64,000 nucleotides of DNA from Palleronia pelagia (GTDB lineage Bacteria > Pseudomonadota > Alphaproteobacteria > Rhodobacterales > Rhodobacteraceae): NCBI RefSeq assembly GCF_900110115.1, contig NZ_FOCM01000005.1, positions 186,001-250,000 on the forward strand, given 5' to 3'. This document shows positions 35,969-44,434 of the stretch, piece after piece. A program made the position numbers and the translations under genes. The notes below the pieces were generated by a model. That model was not told where the DNA came from, did no database searches, and saw only the letters and a list, made by a program, of their open reading frames with translations. The stretch's first letter is position 1. Each line of letters starts with the position of its first letter.

Positions 35969-37018
35969 CGCCAGCATGTCCATGGCTTCGGCGATGCGGT
36001 CCGCCAGATCCTCCCGCCCTTGCGCATCCAGCCTGTCCGTCGACAGCGTGAGCGTCGCCTGCGCCCCGGCGGCCTGCTTGGCGTAGCGCGGATCGTAGTG
36101 GTGGACCATCAACTCGGTCGCCAGCGCATTGGTCTGACCGTCGACGGCCAGCGCCCGCCACGCGTCGATCCGGTCACGGCCCTGGAGTGGGACGAGGCTT
36201 TCCAGGATGTCCTCGACCCTGTCGGCGTCACGCGCAATGTCATCGTAGGCACGTTCGAGATAGGCCGCCCGCGCGGCGACCGGCGCCTCGATCCGGATGC
36301 GCGGCGCGTCGTCCTGCATGGCGGCCCAGAGCGCCGGGGGAACGATGATCCGGCCGACCTTGCTGCTTTCGGCCTCGACCAGCACCGGGCGCGCCGGGTC
36401 CAGCGTATGCACCTGCGCAGCCAGCGCGGTTTCGAACCCCTTCTGGCTGGGTTGCTCGCCCATGGCGCCGAAGACCGACCCGCGATGGTTGGCCAGCCCC
36501 TCGAGATCCAGGATCTGCACGCCGCGCCGCGCGGCAAGGTGCAGAAGCTCGGTCTTGGCCGTGCCGGTGAACCCGTCCAGCAGCACCACGCGCGCCGGGA
36601 ACGGCTGGTCGTAAAGCCGCGTCTTCACCAGGTTCCGGTACGTGCGGTAGCCCCCGTCCAGAACACGGACGCGCCAGCCGATCTGGGACAGCACCGCGGC
36701 GAAACTGTTCGACCGCTGCCCCCCGCGCCAGCAATAGACCAGCGGCTGCCAGCCGCCATCGTGGCCCGCCAATGGCCCCTCGATATGCGCGGCGGCGTTC
36801 TTGGCGACCAGCGCGGCGCCGATCTTGCGCGCTAGGAACGGGCTTTGCTGCTTGTAGATGGTGCCCACCCGCGCCCGTTCGTCATCGTCGAGAACCGGCA
36901 GGTTGATGGCCCCGGGCACATGGTCCTCGGCGAATTCCGACGGCGAGCGCACGTCGATCACCGTGTCGAATTGCGCCTGGACCAGGTCCGACAGCGCGTC
37001 TGGCGCGAAAGGTTTCAA
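35951..37018 (-). CDS. mnmH: tRNA 2-selenouridine synthase
   Basis: 355 residues. The rhodanese domain (about 1-125) has the catalytic Cys in VYCWRGGQRS (C96). The P-loop domain has GFTGTAKTEL (149-158), a variant of GxxGxGKT with Ala. The enzyme replaces sulphur by selenium (via geranylated intermediates) at the wobble 2-thiouridine of tRNAs Lys, Glu and Gln, using selenophosphate from SelD. The start is a TTG overlapping the stop of the upstream FAD gene (TTGA), so it is likely translated by coupling. Its tail overlaps selD. Confidence 0.93.
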   Translation of the reverse strand: MKPFAPDALSDLVQAQFDTVIDVRSPSEFAEDHVPGAINLPVLDDDERARVGTIYKQQSPFLARKIGAALVAKNAAAHIEGPLAGHDGGWQPLVYCWRGGQRSNSFAAVLSQIGWRVRVLDGGYRTYRNLVKTRLYDQPFPARVVLLDGFTGTAKTELLHLAARRGVQILDLEGLANHRGSVFGAMGEQPSQKGFETALAAQVHTLDPARPVLVEAESSKVGRIIVPPALWAAMQDDAPRIRIEAPVAARAAYLERAYDDIARDADRVEDILESLVPLQGRDRIDAWRALAVDGQTNALATELMVHHYDPRYAKQAAGAQATLTLSTDRLDAQGREDLADRIAEAMDMLASDNPD

Positions 37019-37887
37019 GGCCGGACCTCCGCCGTCAGGGTGGCGGCCATGGCGCGCCCGCTGGCCCAGGCATCGCCCGCCAGCGGCCCCAGAGCCCAGT
37101 CCCCGCCCGCCAATACCCGCGGCGAGACGCGCAGGAACGGCTGGCCCAGCGCCCGCTCCACCCGGCCGTAGCGCCAGAGATGCGCCACCGCGTGCGCCGG
37201 TGCGTCCCGGCCCAGCGCGGCGGCCAGTTCCTTGCCCAGGACCGGCGCCATGTCGGGTTTGGACGTCTCCAGCCGCTCGGCGGACCAGTCGGACCGTGCG
37301 TGGGCCACGACGGCGCCCGCGCGATCCTGCGGCAGGATGGCATCGAACGGGACCGGCGCGGGATCGGGCACCGCCGTCAACGGCGCGTCCCACGCGGCCA
37401 TGACGGTCCAGACCGGCACCATGCGCACCTCGGACAGCGCATCGCTGCGCAGCAGCTCGGCCGCCTGCGGCGCGGGGATGGCCACCACCACCGCGTCGAA
37501 CGGCCCCCAGTCGGCGCCGTCGGTGTCGGTCAGCCGCACGCCCTCGGGCCTGTCGTCGAGGCGCGCGATCCGGGTGCCCGCGTGCCGGGTCAAACCCGCG
37601 GCCCAGGGCTTCAGAAGACCGCTCATCCCCGGGCGTCCGCGCCAGCCGTCATCCACGGCCATTGCGGCATCGCCAAGGCCGGCCATGGCCTCGTGGAACG
37701 CGGAGTCATCGCCCTGCGCCAGAGGTGCACCGTGGTCGAAGGCACCGACGTCGCTGCGCCGGGTGGCCAGGCGCCCGCCGGTGCCCCGGCTCTTGTCGAA
37801 GAGGGTGACGGTCAGCCCCGCCCCGGAAAGGTCGTGCGCGGCGGCCAGACCGGCCATGCCCGCACCGATGACGGCAATGTGTTTCAT
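37015..37887 (-). CDS. NAD(P)/FAD-dependent oxidoreductase (renalase-like)
   Basis: 290 residues from the ATG at 37887, with a clean dinucleotide-binding start (MKHIAVIGAGMAGLAAAHDL) and the adjacent FDKSRGTGGRLATRR block typical of renalase-like/amine-oxidase-fold proteins. A GGDWALGPLAGDAWASG motif near the C-terminus contacts FAD. The substrate is unknown. It is immediately upstream of mnmH with overlapping stop/start, which hints at a link to tRNA selenation or simply a shared promoter. The extension to 38064 is rejected. Confidence 0.85.
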   Translation of the reverse strand: MKHIAVIGAGMAGLAAAHDLSGAGLTVTLFDKSRGTGGRLATRRSDVGAFDHGAPLAQGDDSAFHEAMAGLGDAAMAVDDGWRGRPGMSGLLKPWAAGLTRHAGTRIARLDDRPEGVRLTDTDGADWGPFDAVVVAIPAPQAAELLRSDALSEVRMVPVWTVMAAWDAPLTAVPDPAPVPFDAILPQDRAGAVVAHARSDWSAERLETSKPDMAPVLGKELAAALGRDAPAHAVAHLWRYGRVERALGQPFLRVSPRVLAGGDWALGPLAGDAWASGRAMAATLTAEVRP

Positions 37888-37981
37888 GGGACCCCAACTA
37901 GCGCATCCGCGTTCACCCACAAACCCTTGGCGGGGCGCTTGCAAGGCCCTAGCCTGACTGAACAGATCAGGGAGATTTCCG

Positions 37982-38791
37982 ATGCAGTCATTCAAACGGA
38001 TCGCGGCGGCCTGCGCCGTCCTGGCCGCGGGCGCCGTGCCCGCACTGGCCGCGCAATGCGGCAACAGCGCGGGCGGCTACGGCGCCTGGAAACAGCAATT
38101 CGCGCAGGAGGCCTCCGCCGCCGGTATCGGGCAACGCGGGCTTCAGGCGCTGGCATCGACGTCGTACGCGCAGTCGACCATCAATGCCGACCGCAACCAG
38201 AAAAGCTTCCGCTACTCACTGGACCGGTTCATGGAAGTCCGCGGTGCGTCGACCATCGTGCGCCAGGGCCGCCAGCGTCTGGCCCAGAACCCCGGGTTCT
38301 ACGGCGCGCTGGAGCGTCAATACGGCGTGCCGGCCGGCGTGATCATCGCGATCCACGGGATGGAGACCGGGTTCGGTCGCTTCATGGGCGACAGCAACGT
38401 GGTCGCCTCGATCTCGACCCTGGCCTATGACTGCCGCCGCTCGGATTTTTTCACGCCGCACGCGCTGGCCGCGCTCAGGCTGGTGGACCGCGGCGCGATC
38501 TCGGCCAACACCCGCGGCGCCAAGCACGGCGAGCTGGGACACACGCAGTTCCTGCCCGGTAATGCCCTGCGCTACGGGGTGGACGCCAACGGTGACGGGC
38601 GCGTGGACCTCACGAACATCACGGACGCCCTGGCCTCGACCGCGAATTTCCTGCGGCAGAAGGGCTGGCGCCCCGGGCAAGGCTACCAGCAGGGTCAGCC
38701 GAATTTCCGGGTGATCCAGGAATGGAACGCGGCGACGGTGTACCAGCAGGCCATCGCGATCATGGCGGCGCAGATCGACGGCGCGTCGTAA
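37982..38791 (+). CDS. Lytic murein transglycosylase, MltB family
   Basis: 269 residues with signal peptide (MQSFKRIAAACAVLAAGAVP then ALA). The SLT_2 domain has the catalytic Glu in GMETGFG (E128) and GELGHTQFLP (about 182). It cleaves peptidoglycan with formation of 1,6-anhydro-MurNAc. It has no lipobox and no C-terminal peptidoglycan-binding domain, so it is a short periplasmic form. It stands alone between divergent units. Confidence 0.92.
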   Translation: MQSFKRIAAACAVLAAGAVPALAAQCGNSAGGYGAWKQQFAQEASAAGIGQRGLQALASTSYAQSTINADRNQKSFRYSLDRFMEVRGASTIVRQGRQRLAQNPGFYGALERQYGVPAGVIIAIHGMETGFGRFMGDSNVVASISTLAYDCRRSDFFTPHALAALRLVDRGAISANTRGAKHGELGHTQFLPGNALRYGVDANGDGRVDLTNITDALASTANFLRQKGWRPGQGYQQGQPNFRVIQEWNAATVYQQAIAIMAAQIDGAS

Positions 38792-38816
38792 GCATACGGC
38801 CCTGCGCGCGGCGGGC

Positions 38817-39863
38817 TCAGGCGGCGTCGTCGCGCCCACGCCGCGCGCGCTCCCGGCGATCTGGGCAGGCGCCGCGTCCGTCGCCGGGATGCAGGCGGAA
38901 GCGGCCCCCGCCCGCCCGTTTCGCCGCGTAAGCGGCCGCATCTGCGGCCGCCAGCAACCGCGCCGCATCGGGCCGGGCATATCGGCACGAAATGGCGCAG
39001 CCGAGACTTGCGGAGACGACCCGATCTCGGTCGCTGTCCGGCAGCGGCCGGGCTATTTCCGACAGGATGCGCTCGCCCATCTGGGACACAGCGTCGGGAT
39101 CCGTCAGCCCCGACGCGACCACGACGAATTCGTCGCCGCCGACCCGCACCACGGTATCGACCGCGCGCACGGCACTGCGCAGTCCGTGGGCCACGTGGCA
39201 CAGCACCGCATCCCCCGCCGCATGGCCGTAATGATCATTGACCTGCTTGAAGCGGTCGAGATCCAGCTGGATCACGCTGAACCCGGGCCCCTCACCCAGC
39301 AAGCGCGCCAGCACGCGGTCCAACGCACGACGGTTGCCAAGGCCGGTCAGCGTATCGGTGAAGGCCTGCCGCTCCGCTGTCGACTTGGCACCGTCGAGAC
39401 GGGCGATCAGGCGCCGCGACTCGGCCTGGGCGGCGGCGTTGGCCTCGATCAGGTACAGCATGTCCACGGTAGGGTCGGTCGGCGCGAAGTCCCGCGCCGT
39501 CAGGGGTGCACCGCCCAGGTCGGGCAGATCCGACAGGGCGAGCGACAGGCTCAGCATGCTGCCGCGAAGCCGATCGAATGTCACCAGCATTCCCTTCAGC
39601 CGTACCGGACGGCCCTGGGCGAACTGCAACCGCATGGCCCGTCCCTGCAGTGTCATCATATCGGCCATGGAGGTCACGCCATCGGGCCGCGTGACCCGAA
39701 ACACACGCGTGACGCGATGCCCGAGCAGAGGCCGCGCGCCCGAAAGCCGCGCGAGACCGGGACCCACATGCAGGATTGTCCCGTCCTCGGCCAGCCGTGC
39801 GTGCATCGGCAGAAGCGCGTCGAAGGCTGCGCGCTCGGCCAGGATCGCGGCCTGCTCCGTCAT
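38817..39863 (-). CDS. H-NOX-associated diguanylate cyclase (GGDEF)
   Basis: 348 residues. The N-terminal part (about 1-140) resembles the H-NOX-associated (HNOBA) PAS-like region (MLTLQGRAMRLQ-type core). A signalling helix (about 140-165) follows, then a GGDEF domain with TDTLTGLGNRRALD and active-site GGDEF (about 247). An RxxD inhibitory site (RAVD) stands five residues before GGDEF. It should make c-di-GMP from two GTP and be product-inhibited. It overlaps the upstream H-NOX gene by four bases, so the pair is a sensor-output module. A proline/arginine-rich tail follows the domain. Confidence 0.9.
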   Translation of the reverse strand: MTEQAAILAERAAFDALLPMHARLAEDGTILHVGPGLARLSGARPLLGHRVTRVFRVTRPDGVTSMADMMTLQGRAMRLQFAQGRPVRLKGMLVTFDRLRGSMLSLSLALSDLPDLGGAPLTARDFAPTDPTVDMLYLIEANAAAQAESRRLIARLDGAKSTAERQAFTDTLTGLGNRRALDRVLARLLGEGPGFSVIQLDLDRFKQVNDHYGHAAGDAVLCHVAHGLRSAVRAVDTVVRVGGDEFVVVASGLTDPDAVSQMGERILSEIARPLPDSDRDRVVSASLGCAISCRYARPDAARLLAAADAAAYAAKRAGGGRFRLHPGDGRGACPDRRERARRGRDDAA

Positions 39864-40444
39864 GGTCTTGCCCGCCGCAATTCGAAAGAACGCCCCGGGG
39901 TGAAGGCGCTGGACAGAAGCGTGACCCGCACGCCCGCGCCCTTTGAGGCGGGCGCGGCATCGACCATGGCCAGTGCGCCGTAATCGTCGGCCATGGCCCG
40001 AAGCGCGCCGGTGAGCAGCGCCGTCAGGTCCATCGCGGCCCAGGCGCAGGAAACGATATAGAGCCCCGGTCCCACCGCCCTGACCTGGATCGCGGGCAGT
40101 CCGAGGTCCGGCATCGCCAGGTGCGCGCGGCCCACAAGGTCATCCAGCGACTCGATGAATTCGACGAAATCCGCGCCCCCGAACCGCAATAGGCGCCGGA
40201 TCCGTCCCATGGACCGATGCGAGACGAGGTATGTCCCCAGATCCTCGAGCAGGCCGTCCACGGGCTTGTCCAAAATCTTGGCCGCGGCCGAGACCGTCCG
40301 CGCGAACACGTCGTCGGCATATCGCATCATGGCCTCGACATCCGAGGTGGGCAGATCGGCACGCGCCGCCACGCGCTGCCACTGCGCCGCCCCGTAGACA
40401 TCGGTCACGAAGCTCTGAACCGATCTGACAATCAACCCGTGCAC
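39860..40444 (-). CDS. H-NOX-like (haem NO-binding) domain protein lacking canonical haem ligands
   Basis: 194 residues starting MHGLI, the family start, with helices and LEDLGTYLVS/RRLLRFGGADFVEF matching H-NOX. Where the proximal His is expected after FIESLDD the sequence is LVGRAH, so the position holds Val/Gly and His108 is three or more residues off. The YxSxR motif that holds the haem propionates is IVSCAW, without Tyr spacing and Arg. So ordinary haem binding is doubtful. The coupled GGDEF gene shows it still serves as a regulator; ligand unknown. Confidence 0.82.
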   Translation of the reverse strand: MHGLIVRSVQSFVTDVYGAAQWQRVAARADLPTSDVEAMMRYADDVFARTVSAAAKILDKPVDGLLEDLGTYLVSHRSMGRIRRLLRFGGADFVEFIESLDDLVGRAHLAMPDLGLPAIQVRAVGPGLYIVSCAWAAMDLTALLTGALRAMADDYGALAMVDAAPASKGAGVRVTLLSSAFTPGRSFELRRARP

Positions 40445-40544
40445 ATACGTCCCCAGTCCCCCGGGCCGGGTGTAGCGCCAAATCGTTAAGGCTGTGTTCG
40501 CAGAGGCGGCCCGGTAGGGTGTTTCGCCGCACCCGCCAGTCCGG

Positions 40545-40841
40545 TCAGGTCCAGTGGACCTGCGCGCCCCCGGGCAGCGCCGCGCGGGCGCGGGCCGGCG
40601 CGTCGTAGGGCTGCCCGCGCGCGTCGCAGAACGCCACGATCCACGCGTCGTCCATCATCAGGAAATCAAGCACCGCGCCCAGCATCTCGGGGTCCTCGAT
40701 GGCCTCGGTCAGCGCATCGCGGCCGATCCCGGTCGACCCGGTGAAGACATCCAGCAACTCGCCCTCGCCGGCGATCCAGGCCAGCGCATCGAGCGCAAGC
40801 ACCTGTGCTGCATTTACGGCATCGGCGGAGTTTTGCTTCAC
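40545..40841 (-). CDS. DUF3572 domain protein
   Basis: 98 residues, all-helical, acidic, with VLALDALAWIAGEGELLDVF and FLMMDDAWIVAFCDA, which fit DUF3572, a small alphaproteobacterial family of unknown function. It is usually found beside a PleD-type or receiver gene, and here it is divergent from pleD with 91 bases between starts, which suggests a shared control region. Confidence 0.85.
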   Translation of the reverse strand: MKQNSADAVNAAQVLALDALAWIAGEGELLDVFTGSTGIGRDALTEAIEDPEMLGAVLDFLMMDDAWIVAFCDARGQPYDAPARARAALPGGAQVHWT

Positions 40842-40932
40842 GTCACTGACTCATAAAAGTCGAAAGGCTTTGTTAACCTCTCCTAATGATAAATGGATTT
40901 GATGATCGGGTTTGTCTAGCAAGGAGGGCCCT
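40842..40932. promoter_or_regulatory. Divergent promoter region, DUF3572 gene and pleD
   Basis: About 90 bases, AT-richer than the flanks. It ends with a strong AAGGAGG at 40921-40927, five bases before the TTG start of pleD; this decides that start over the TTG at 40912. No operator could be identified. Confidence 0.4.
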
Positions 40933-42360
40933 TTGGCGCGCCGCATTCTGATCGTTGAGCCGACAGCAACGCACCGGATTGCCCTCAAGGCGGCTCTCGT
41001 GGCCGCCCACTACGAAGTGCGCGCCGTGGCGACCGGCCAGGAGGGCGTTCGCCACATGCGCGGTGAAATACCCGATGCGCTCATCGTCAACGGATGGCTT
41101 CCCGACATGACCGTGGACAATTTCTGCGTCGCGGCCACGGCCCTCGGGAACGAGATCGCGCCGCCGGTGCTGACGATCATCGACGAAAAGACCGACGCCG
41201 CGCGGCTTGCGGCCCTGGGAGCGGGCGCCAGCAACGTGCTTGCCCGCCCCGTAGATCGGGGCTGGCTGCTGACCCATCTTCGGGCGTTGCTGCGCTGCCA
41301 CGAGACCCGGGCCGAGCTGCGCCGCCGCATCGACACGGCGGCGCAATTTGGCTTCGCCGAGGACCCCGGCGCCTTTACCCGCCCGGCGCGACTGGCCATC
41401 GTCGGCGGCGACAGCCAGCATAGAACCGCCATGGCCCGCTCGCTGCGGCGGCGCACCGTCGATGAGGTCACGTTGATGACGGCCACGGACGCGATCAATG
41501 CGTCGGAACTGGCCGATCGCGGACCCGAGGTCTTCCTGCTCTGCCCCGCCGTCGACAGCGACTCGACCCTGACGCTGATCGCCGAGCTCAGATCCCGACG
41601 CGGGGCGCGACGGGCCTCGATCGTGGCGCAGTACGGGCCCGACGACCGCATCTTTGCCGCCCGCGCGCTCGACCAGGGCGTGAACGGCGTCATCCGCTCC
41701 GATGCGTCGGTCGAGGAACTGAACCTGCGGATGCTGCGCCACATCCGGATCAAACGGCAGACCGACGCGCTGCGCGACAGCGTGGATGCCAACCTGATGA
41801 TGGCCGCCCATGACCCGCTGACCGGGCTGTTCAACCGCCGCTACGCGATGCGCTATCTGTTGAACCTCGCCAAGCAGCCCCATGCCGAGGATCGTGGCTA
41901 TGGACAGCTCGTCCTCGACGTGGACCTGTTCAAGGCCGTGAACGACACCCATGGCCATGCGGCGGGCGATCAGGTGCTACGTCAGATCGCACGGCGCTTG
42001 CAGGAGAATGTCCGGGAAGGCGACCTGCTGGCCCGGTACGGGGGCGAGGAATTCCTTGTCGCCCTGCCAGATTGTAACCTGGAAGAAGCGCGGATCACGG
42101 CCGAGCGGCTGCGCGCCGCCATCTGCGGCGCGCCCATGAGCCTGCCGGACGGGTCGCACTGCCGGGTCACGCTGTCCGTGGGTGTTGCCTGCGGTCTGGG
42201 CGCCCCGGAAGCTCTTTTGGAACGCGCCGACACGGCGCTATACCGGGCCAAGGCCGCGGGGCGGAACCGCGTGGTGCTGGCCGACAGTTCTGAACCTGTC
42301 ATCGGCGATGCATCCGGCCGGATCGTGCCGCTCGGCTCTCACCGTAACCGCGCGGTATAG
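40933..42360 (+). CDS. pleD: PleD-type diguanylate cyclase with two degenerate receivers
   Basis: 475 residues from the TTG at 40933 chosen for its AAGGAGG. REC1 (about 1-120) carries Asn (N53, in LIVNGWLPDM) where PleD has phosphoacceptor Asp, and EP instead of the acidic pair. REC2 (about 150-275) is also degenerate. The GGDEF domain is intact: HDPLTGLFNRRYAMRY, YGGEEF near 370 and the RxxD inhibitory site REGD before it. It should synthesise c-di-GMP, but phosphorylation control as in Caulobacter PleD cannot operate through N53. It still has PleD's length and order. Confidence 0.88.
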   Translation: MARRILIVEPTATHRIALKAALVAAHYEVRAVATGQEGVRHMRGEIPDALIVNGWLPDMTVDNFCVAATALGNEIAPPVLTIIDEKTDAARLAALGAGASNVLARPVDRGWLLTHLRALLRCHETRAELRRRIDTAAQFGFAEDPGAFTRPARLAIVGGDSQHRTAMARSLRRRTVDEVTLMTATDAINASELADRGPEVFLLCPAVDSDSTLTLIAELRSRRGARRASIVAQYGPDDRIFAARALDQGVNGVIRSDASVEELNLRMLRHIRIKRQTDALRDSVDANLMMAAHDPLTGLFNRRYAMRYLLNLAKQPHAEDRGYGQLVLDVDLFKAVNDTHGHAAGDQVLRQIARRLQENVREGDLLARYGGEEFLVALPDCNLEEARITAERLRAAICGAPMSLPDGSHCRVTLSVGVACGLGAPEALLERADTALYRAKAAGRNRVVLADSSEPVIGDASGRIVPLGSHRNRAV

Positions 42361-42462
42361 CCCGGCGTCGATTGGGCGTGACATGGCGCCGCAAGATTCA
42401 CGCGGCCCCTACCGTTGAACGCGTCGTCAGGTTACATCAACGCGGGGAACCCGAGGTACGAC

Positions 42463-42846
42463 ATGTTCGACGACAGCATCGCCAATCCACAGACCGAACG
42501 CAGCCTCAAGCCTGCGCTGCTGCGCGGATTCCGACGGCGGTGCCCGAATTGCGGGTCTGGCCCGATCCTGAAGGGCTATCTGAAGCTGAACAGCCAGTGT
42601 TCGGTCTGCGGCGAAAATCTGAGCTATGCCAGGGCGGATGATGCGCCGGCCTATGTCACGATCCTGGTGGTCGGCCACCTGATGGCGCCGCTGCTGCATT
42701 GGGGTTTCGTGCGCTTCCGGCCCGACCCGATCGTGCTGGCGGCGGTGTTCTGCGTGGGGTGCGTGGCGCTGTCACTGTATCTGTTGCCGCGGATCAAGGG
42801 CATGGTCGTGGGCTTCCAGTGGGCCAGGCGGATGCACGGGTTTTGA
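42463..42846 (+). CDS. DUF983 family membrane protein
   Basis: 127 residues from the ATG at 42463 (CCGAGG nine bases upstream). CPNCGSG and CSVCGENL (about residues 27-53) form a zinc-ribbon-like motif. Two transmembrane segments follow (about 68-105). DUF983 is an uncharacterised alphaproteobacterial family. The stop overlaps the start of the NUDIX gene (TTGA). Confidence 0.87.
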   Translation: MFDDSIANPQTERSLKPALLRGFRRRCPNCGSGPILKGYLKLNSQCSVCGENLSYARADDAPAYVTILVVGHLMAPLLHWGFVRFRPDPIVLAAVFCVGCVALSLYLLPRIKGMVVGFQWARRMHGF

Positions 42847-43517
42847 CGACATCGGTCCCGATCCGCGACGCGGCGACGGTGATCGTGGTGCGGGACCCGG
42901 AAGAAAACCCGAGCGTCCTGATGGGCCAGCGCGGCAAATCGGCCGTGTTCCTGCCGGGCAAGGTGGTCTTTCCCGGAGGCAGGGTCGATCAGGGCGACGC
43001 GCGGATCGCCATCGGGGGGCAACTGGACGACCGCTGCAGGGCGCGTCTCAGCGGAACTGATCTGCCACGGCCCGAGACGCTGGTCGCCGCCGCCATACGT
43101 GAATTGTGGGAGGAGACTGGGCAAATCCTCGGGCAGCCGGGTATGTGGGCCGACGCGCCCACCGACTGGCAGAGCTTCGCGGCCACCGGGCACCGGCCCG
43201 ACGCGGCGGGCCTGACCTATGTTTTCCGCGCCATCACGCCACCGGGCCGACCGCGCCGCTTCGACGCGCGGTTCTTCACCGTGAATGCCGACAGGCTGGC
43301 GGGCGATCCCGACGATTTCAGCCACGCCACTGACGAGCTGAGCCACCTGCGCTGGATCCCGCTGTCGCACGCCCGGCAGGCGGACCTTCCCTTCATCACC
43401 CAGGTCGCGCTGGCCGAGGTCGCGGGACGCCTACCCGACCTTTCGCCGCCGCCCAGGGTGCCGTTTTTCCACGGGCACATGGAAGACATCGCCATCGCCG
43501 ACGCGCATCGCGACTAG
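42843..43517 (+). CDS. NUDIX hydrolase (NUDT19-like)
   Basis: 224 residues from a TTG that overlaps the DUF983 stop. The Nudix box is stretched by an insertion: FPGGRVD at about 40-46 and AAIRELWEETG at about 83-93, with about 35 residues between, as in the NUDT19/CoA-pyrophosphatase-like group. A likely substrate is an acyl-CoA or other nucleoside diphosphate. It is translationally coupled to the DUF983 gene and convergent with the EamA transporter gene, overlapping its stop by four bases. Confidence 0.85.
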   Translation: MTTSVPIRDAATVIVVRDPEENPSVLMGQRGKSAVFLPGKVVFPGGRVDQGDARIAIGGQLDDRCRARLSGTDLPRPETLVAAAIRELWEETGQILGQPGMWADAPTDWQSFAATGHRPDAAGLTYVFRAITPPGRPRRFDARFFTVNADRLAGDPDDFSHATDELSHLRWIPLSHARQADLPFITQVALAEVAGRLPDLSPPPRVPFFHGHMEDIAIADAHRD

Positions 43518-44413
43518 CCCACCCAGATCAGCAGCAGGATCGACGCCGTCAGACCGGCGATGGCCCATCCCTCGCGCGCGCGCATCCGTTCGCCGAGCAC
43601 CAGCGTGGTGACCAGGATGCTCAGGATGACCTCGACCTGGCCCAGCGCCTTGACCAGCGCGGCCGATTGCAGCGCGAAGGCCGTGAACCAGCCGTAGGAG
43701 CCCACCAGCGACGTGACGCCCACCAGCGCCGCCACCCGCCAGTGCCGGGCCACGCGTGTCAGCTCGCCCCGCTCGCGAAAGGCCAGCCAGGCACCCAGCA
43801 CGCAGGTCTGCCACGCGGTGACGCAGGCCAGTGTCAGCCCCGCGCGCAGCAGGACCGGAAGCTCGGGGATCTGCAGCGTGGCACCGCGATAAAGCACGGC
43901 CGAGAAGCTGAAGAGCAAGCCGGAACCGAGACCCAGCGCGGTGGCGCGGCTGAGAAGCGCGCCCCACGACCAGCCTCGCGCGTCCTCCTGGCTGAGCAGC
44001 AGCAAGGCCAGCACGCCGATGCCGATGGCGATCCAGGCGCCGAGGCTCAGGGTCTCGCCCAGCACGACGATGCCCACCACGCCGGTCAGGACCGCCTCGG
44101 ATTTCTTGAAGGCGATGCCGACCGCGAAATTCCGAAGCGAGAACATGGCGATGACACAGGCGGTCGCCAGGATCTGCGCGATCCCGCCGGGCAGCGCGAA
44201 GGCCCAGAAGTTGGGCGGCGGAACCGGTAGAGGCACCCGGGCCAGCCATGCGCCGGTCACGACGCCCAGCGCCACCAGAGGCGCCGAGAAGACGAAGCGC
44301 GAGAAGGTGGCACCGGCGACCGACAGGCCCGTGCGCTTCAGGTGCCGTTGCAGCGCGAAGCGCGCGGTCTGCGCCGCGGCGGCCACCAGCGTCGCGATGA
44401 TCCAGGGCTCCAT
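43514..44413 (-). CDS. EamA-family drug/metabolite exporter
   Basis: 299 residues with about ten transmembrane segments in two EamA halves. Typical features are SEAVLTGVVGIVVLGETLSLGAW near residues 83-105 and LILWVG at the C-terminus. It probably exports metabolites such as amino acids or nucleosides, but the substrate is not predictable. It is the last gene of the minus-strand block, 21 bases after the thioesterase fusion gene. Confidence 0.87.
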   Translation of the reverse strand: MEPWIIATLVAAAAQTARFALQRHLKRTGLSVAGATFSRFVFSAPLVALGVVTGAWLARVPLPVPPPNFWAFALPGGIAQILATACVIAMFSLRNFAVGIAFKKSEAVLTGVVGIVVLGETLSLGAWIAIGIGVLALLLLSQEDARGWSWGALLSRATALGLGSGLLFSFSAVLYRGATLQIPELPVLLRAGLTLACVTAWQTCVLGAWLAFRERGELTRVARHWRVAALVGVTSLVGSYGWFTAFALQSAALVKALGQVEVILSILVTTLVLGERMRAREGWAIAGLTASILLLIWVG

Positions 44414-44434
44414 TCCTCTGACCTCAGATACGCG

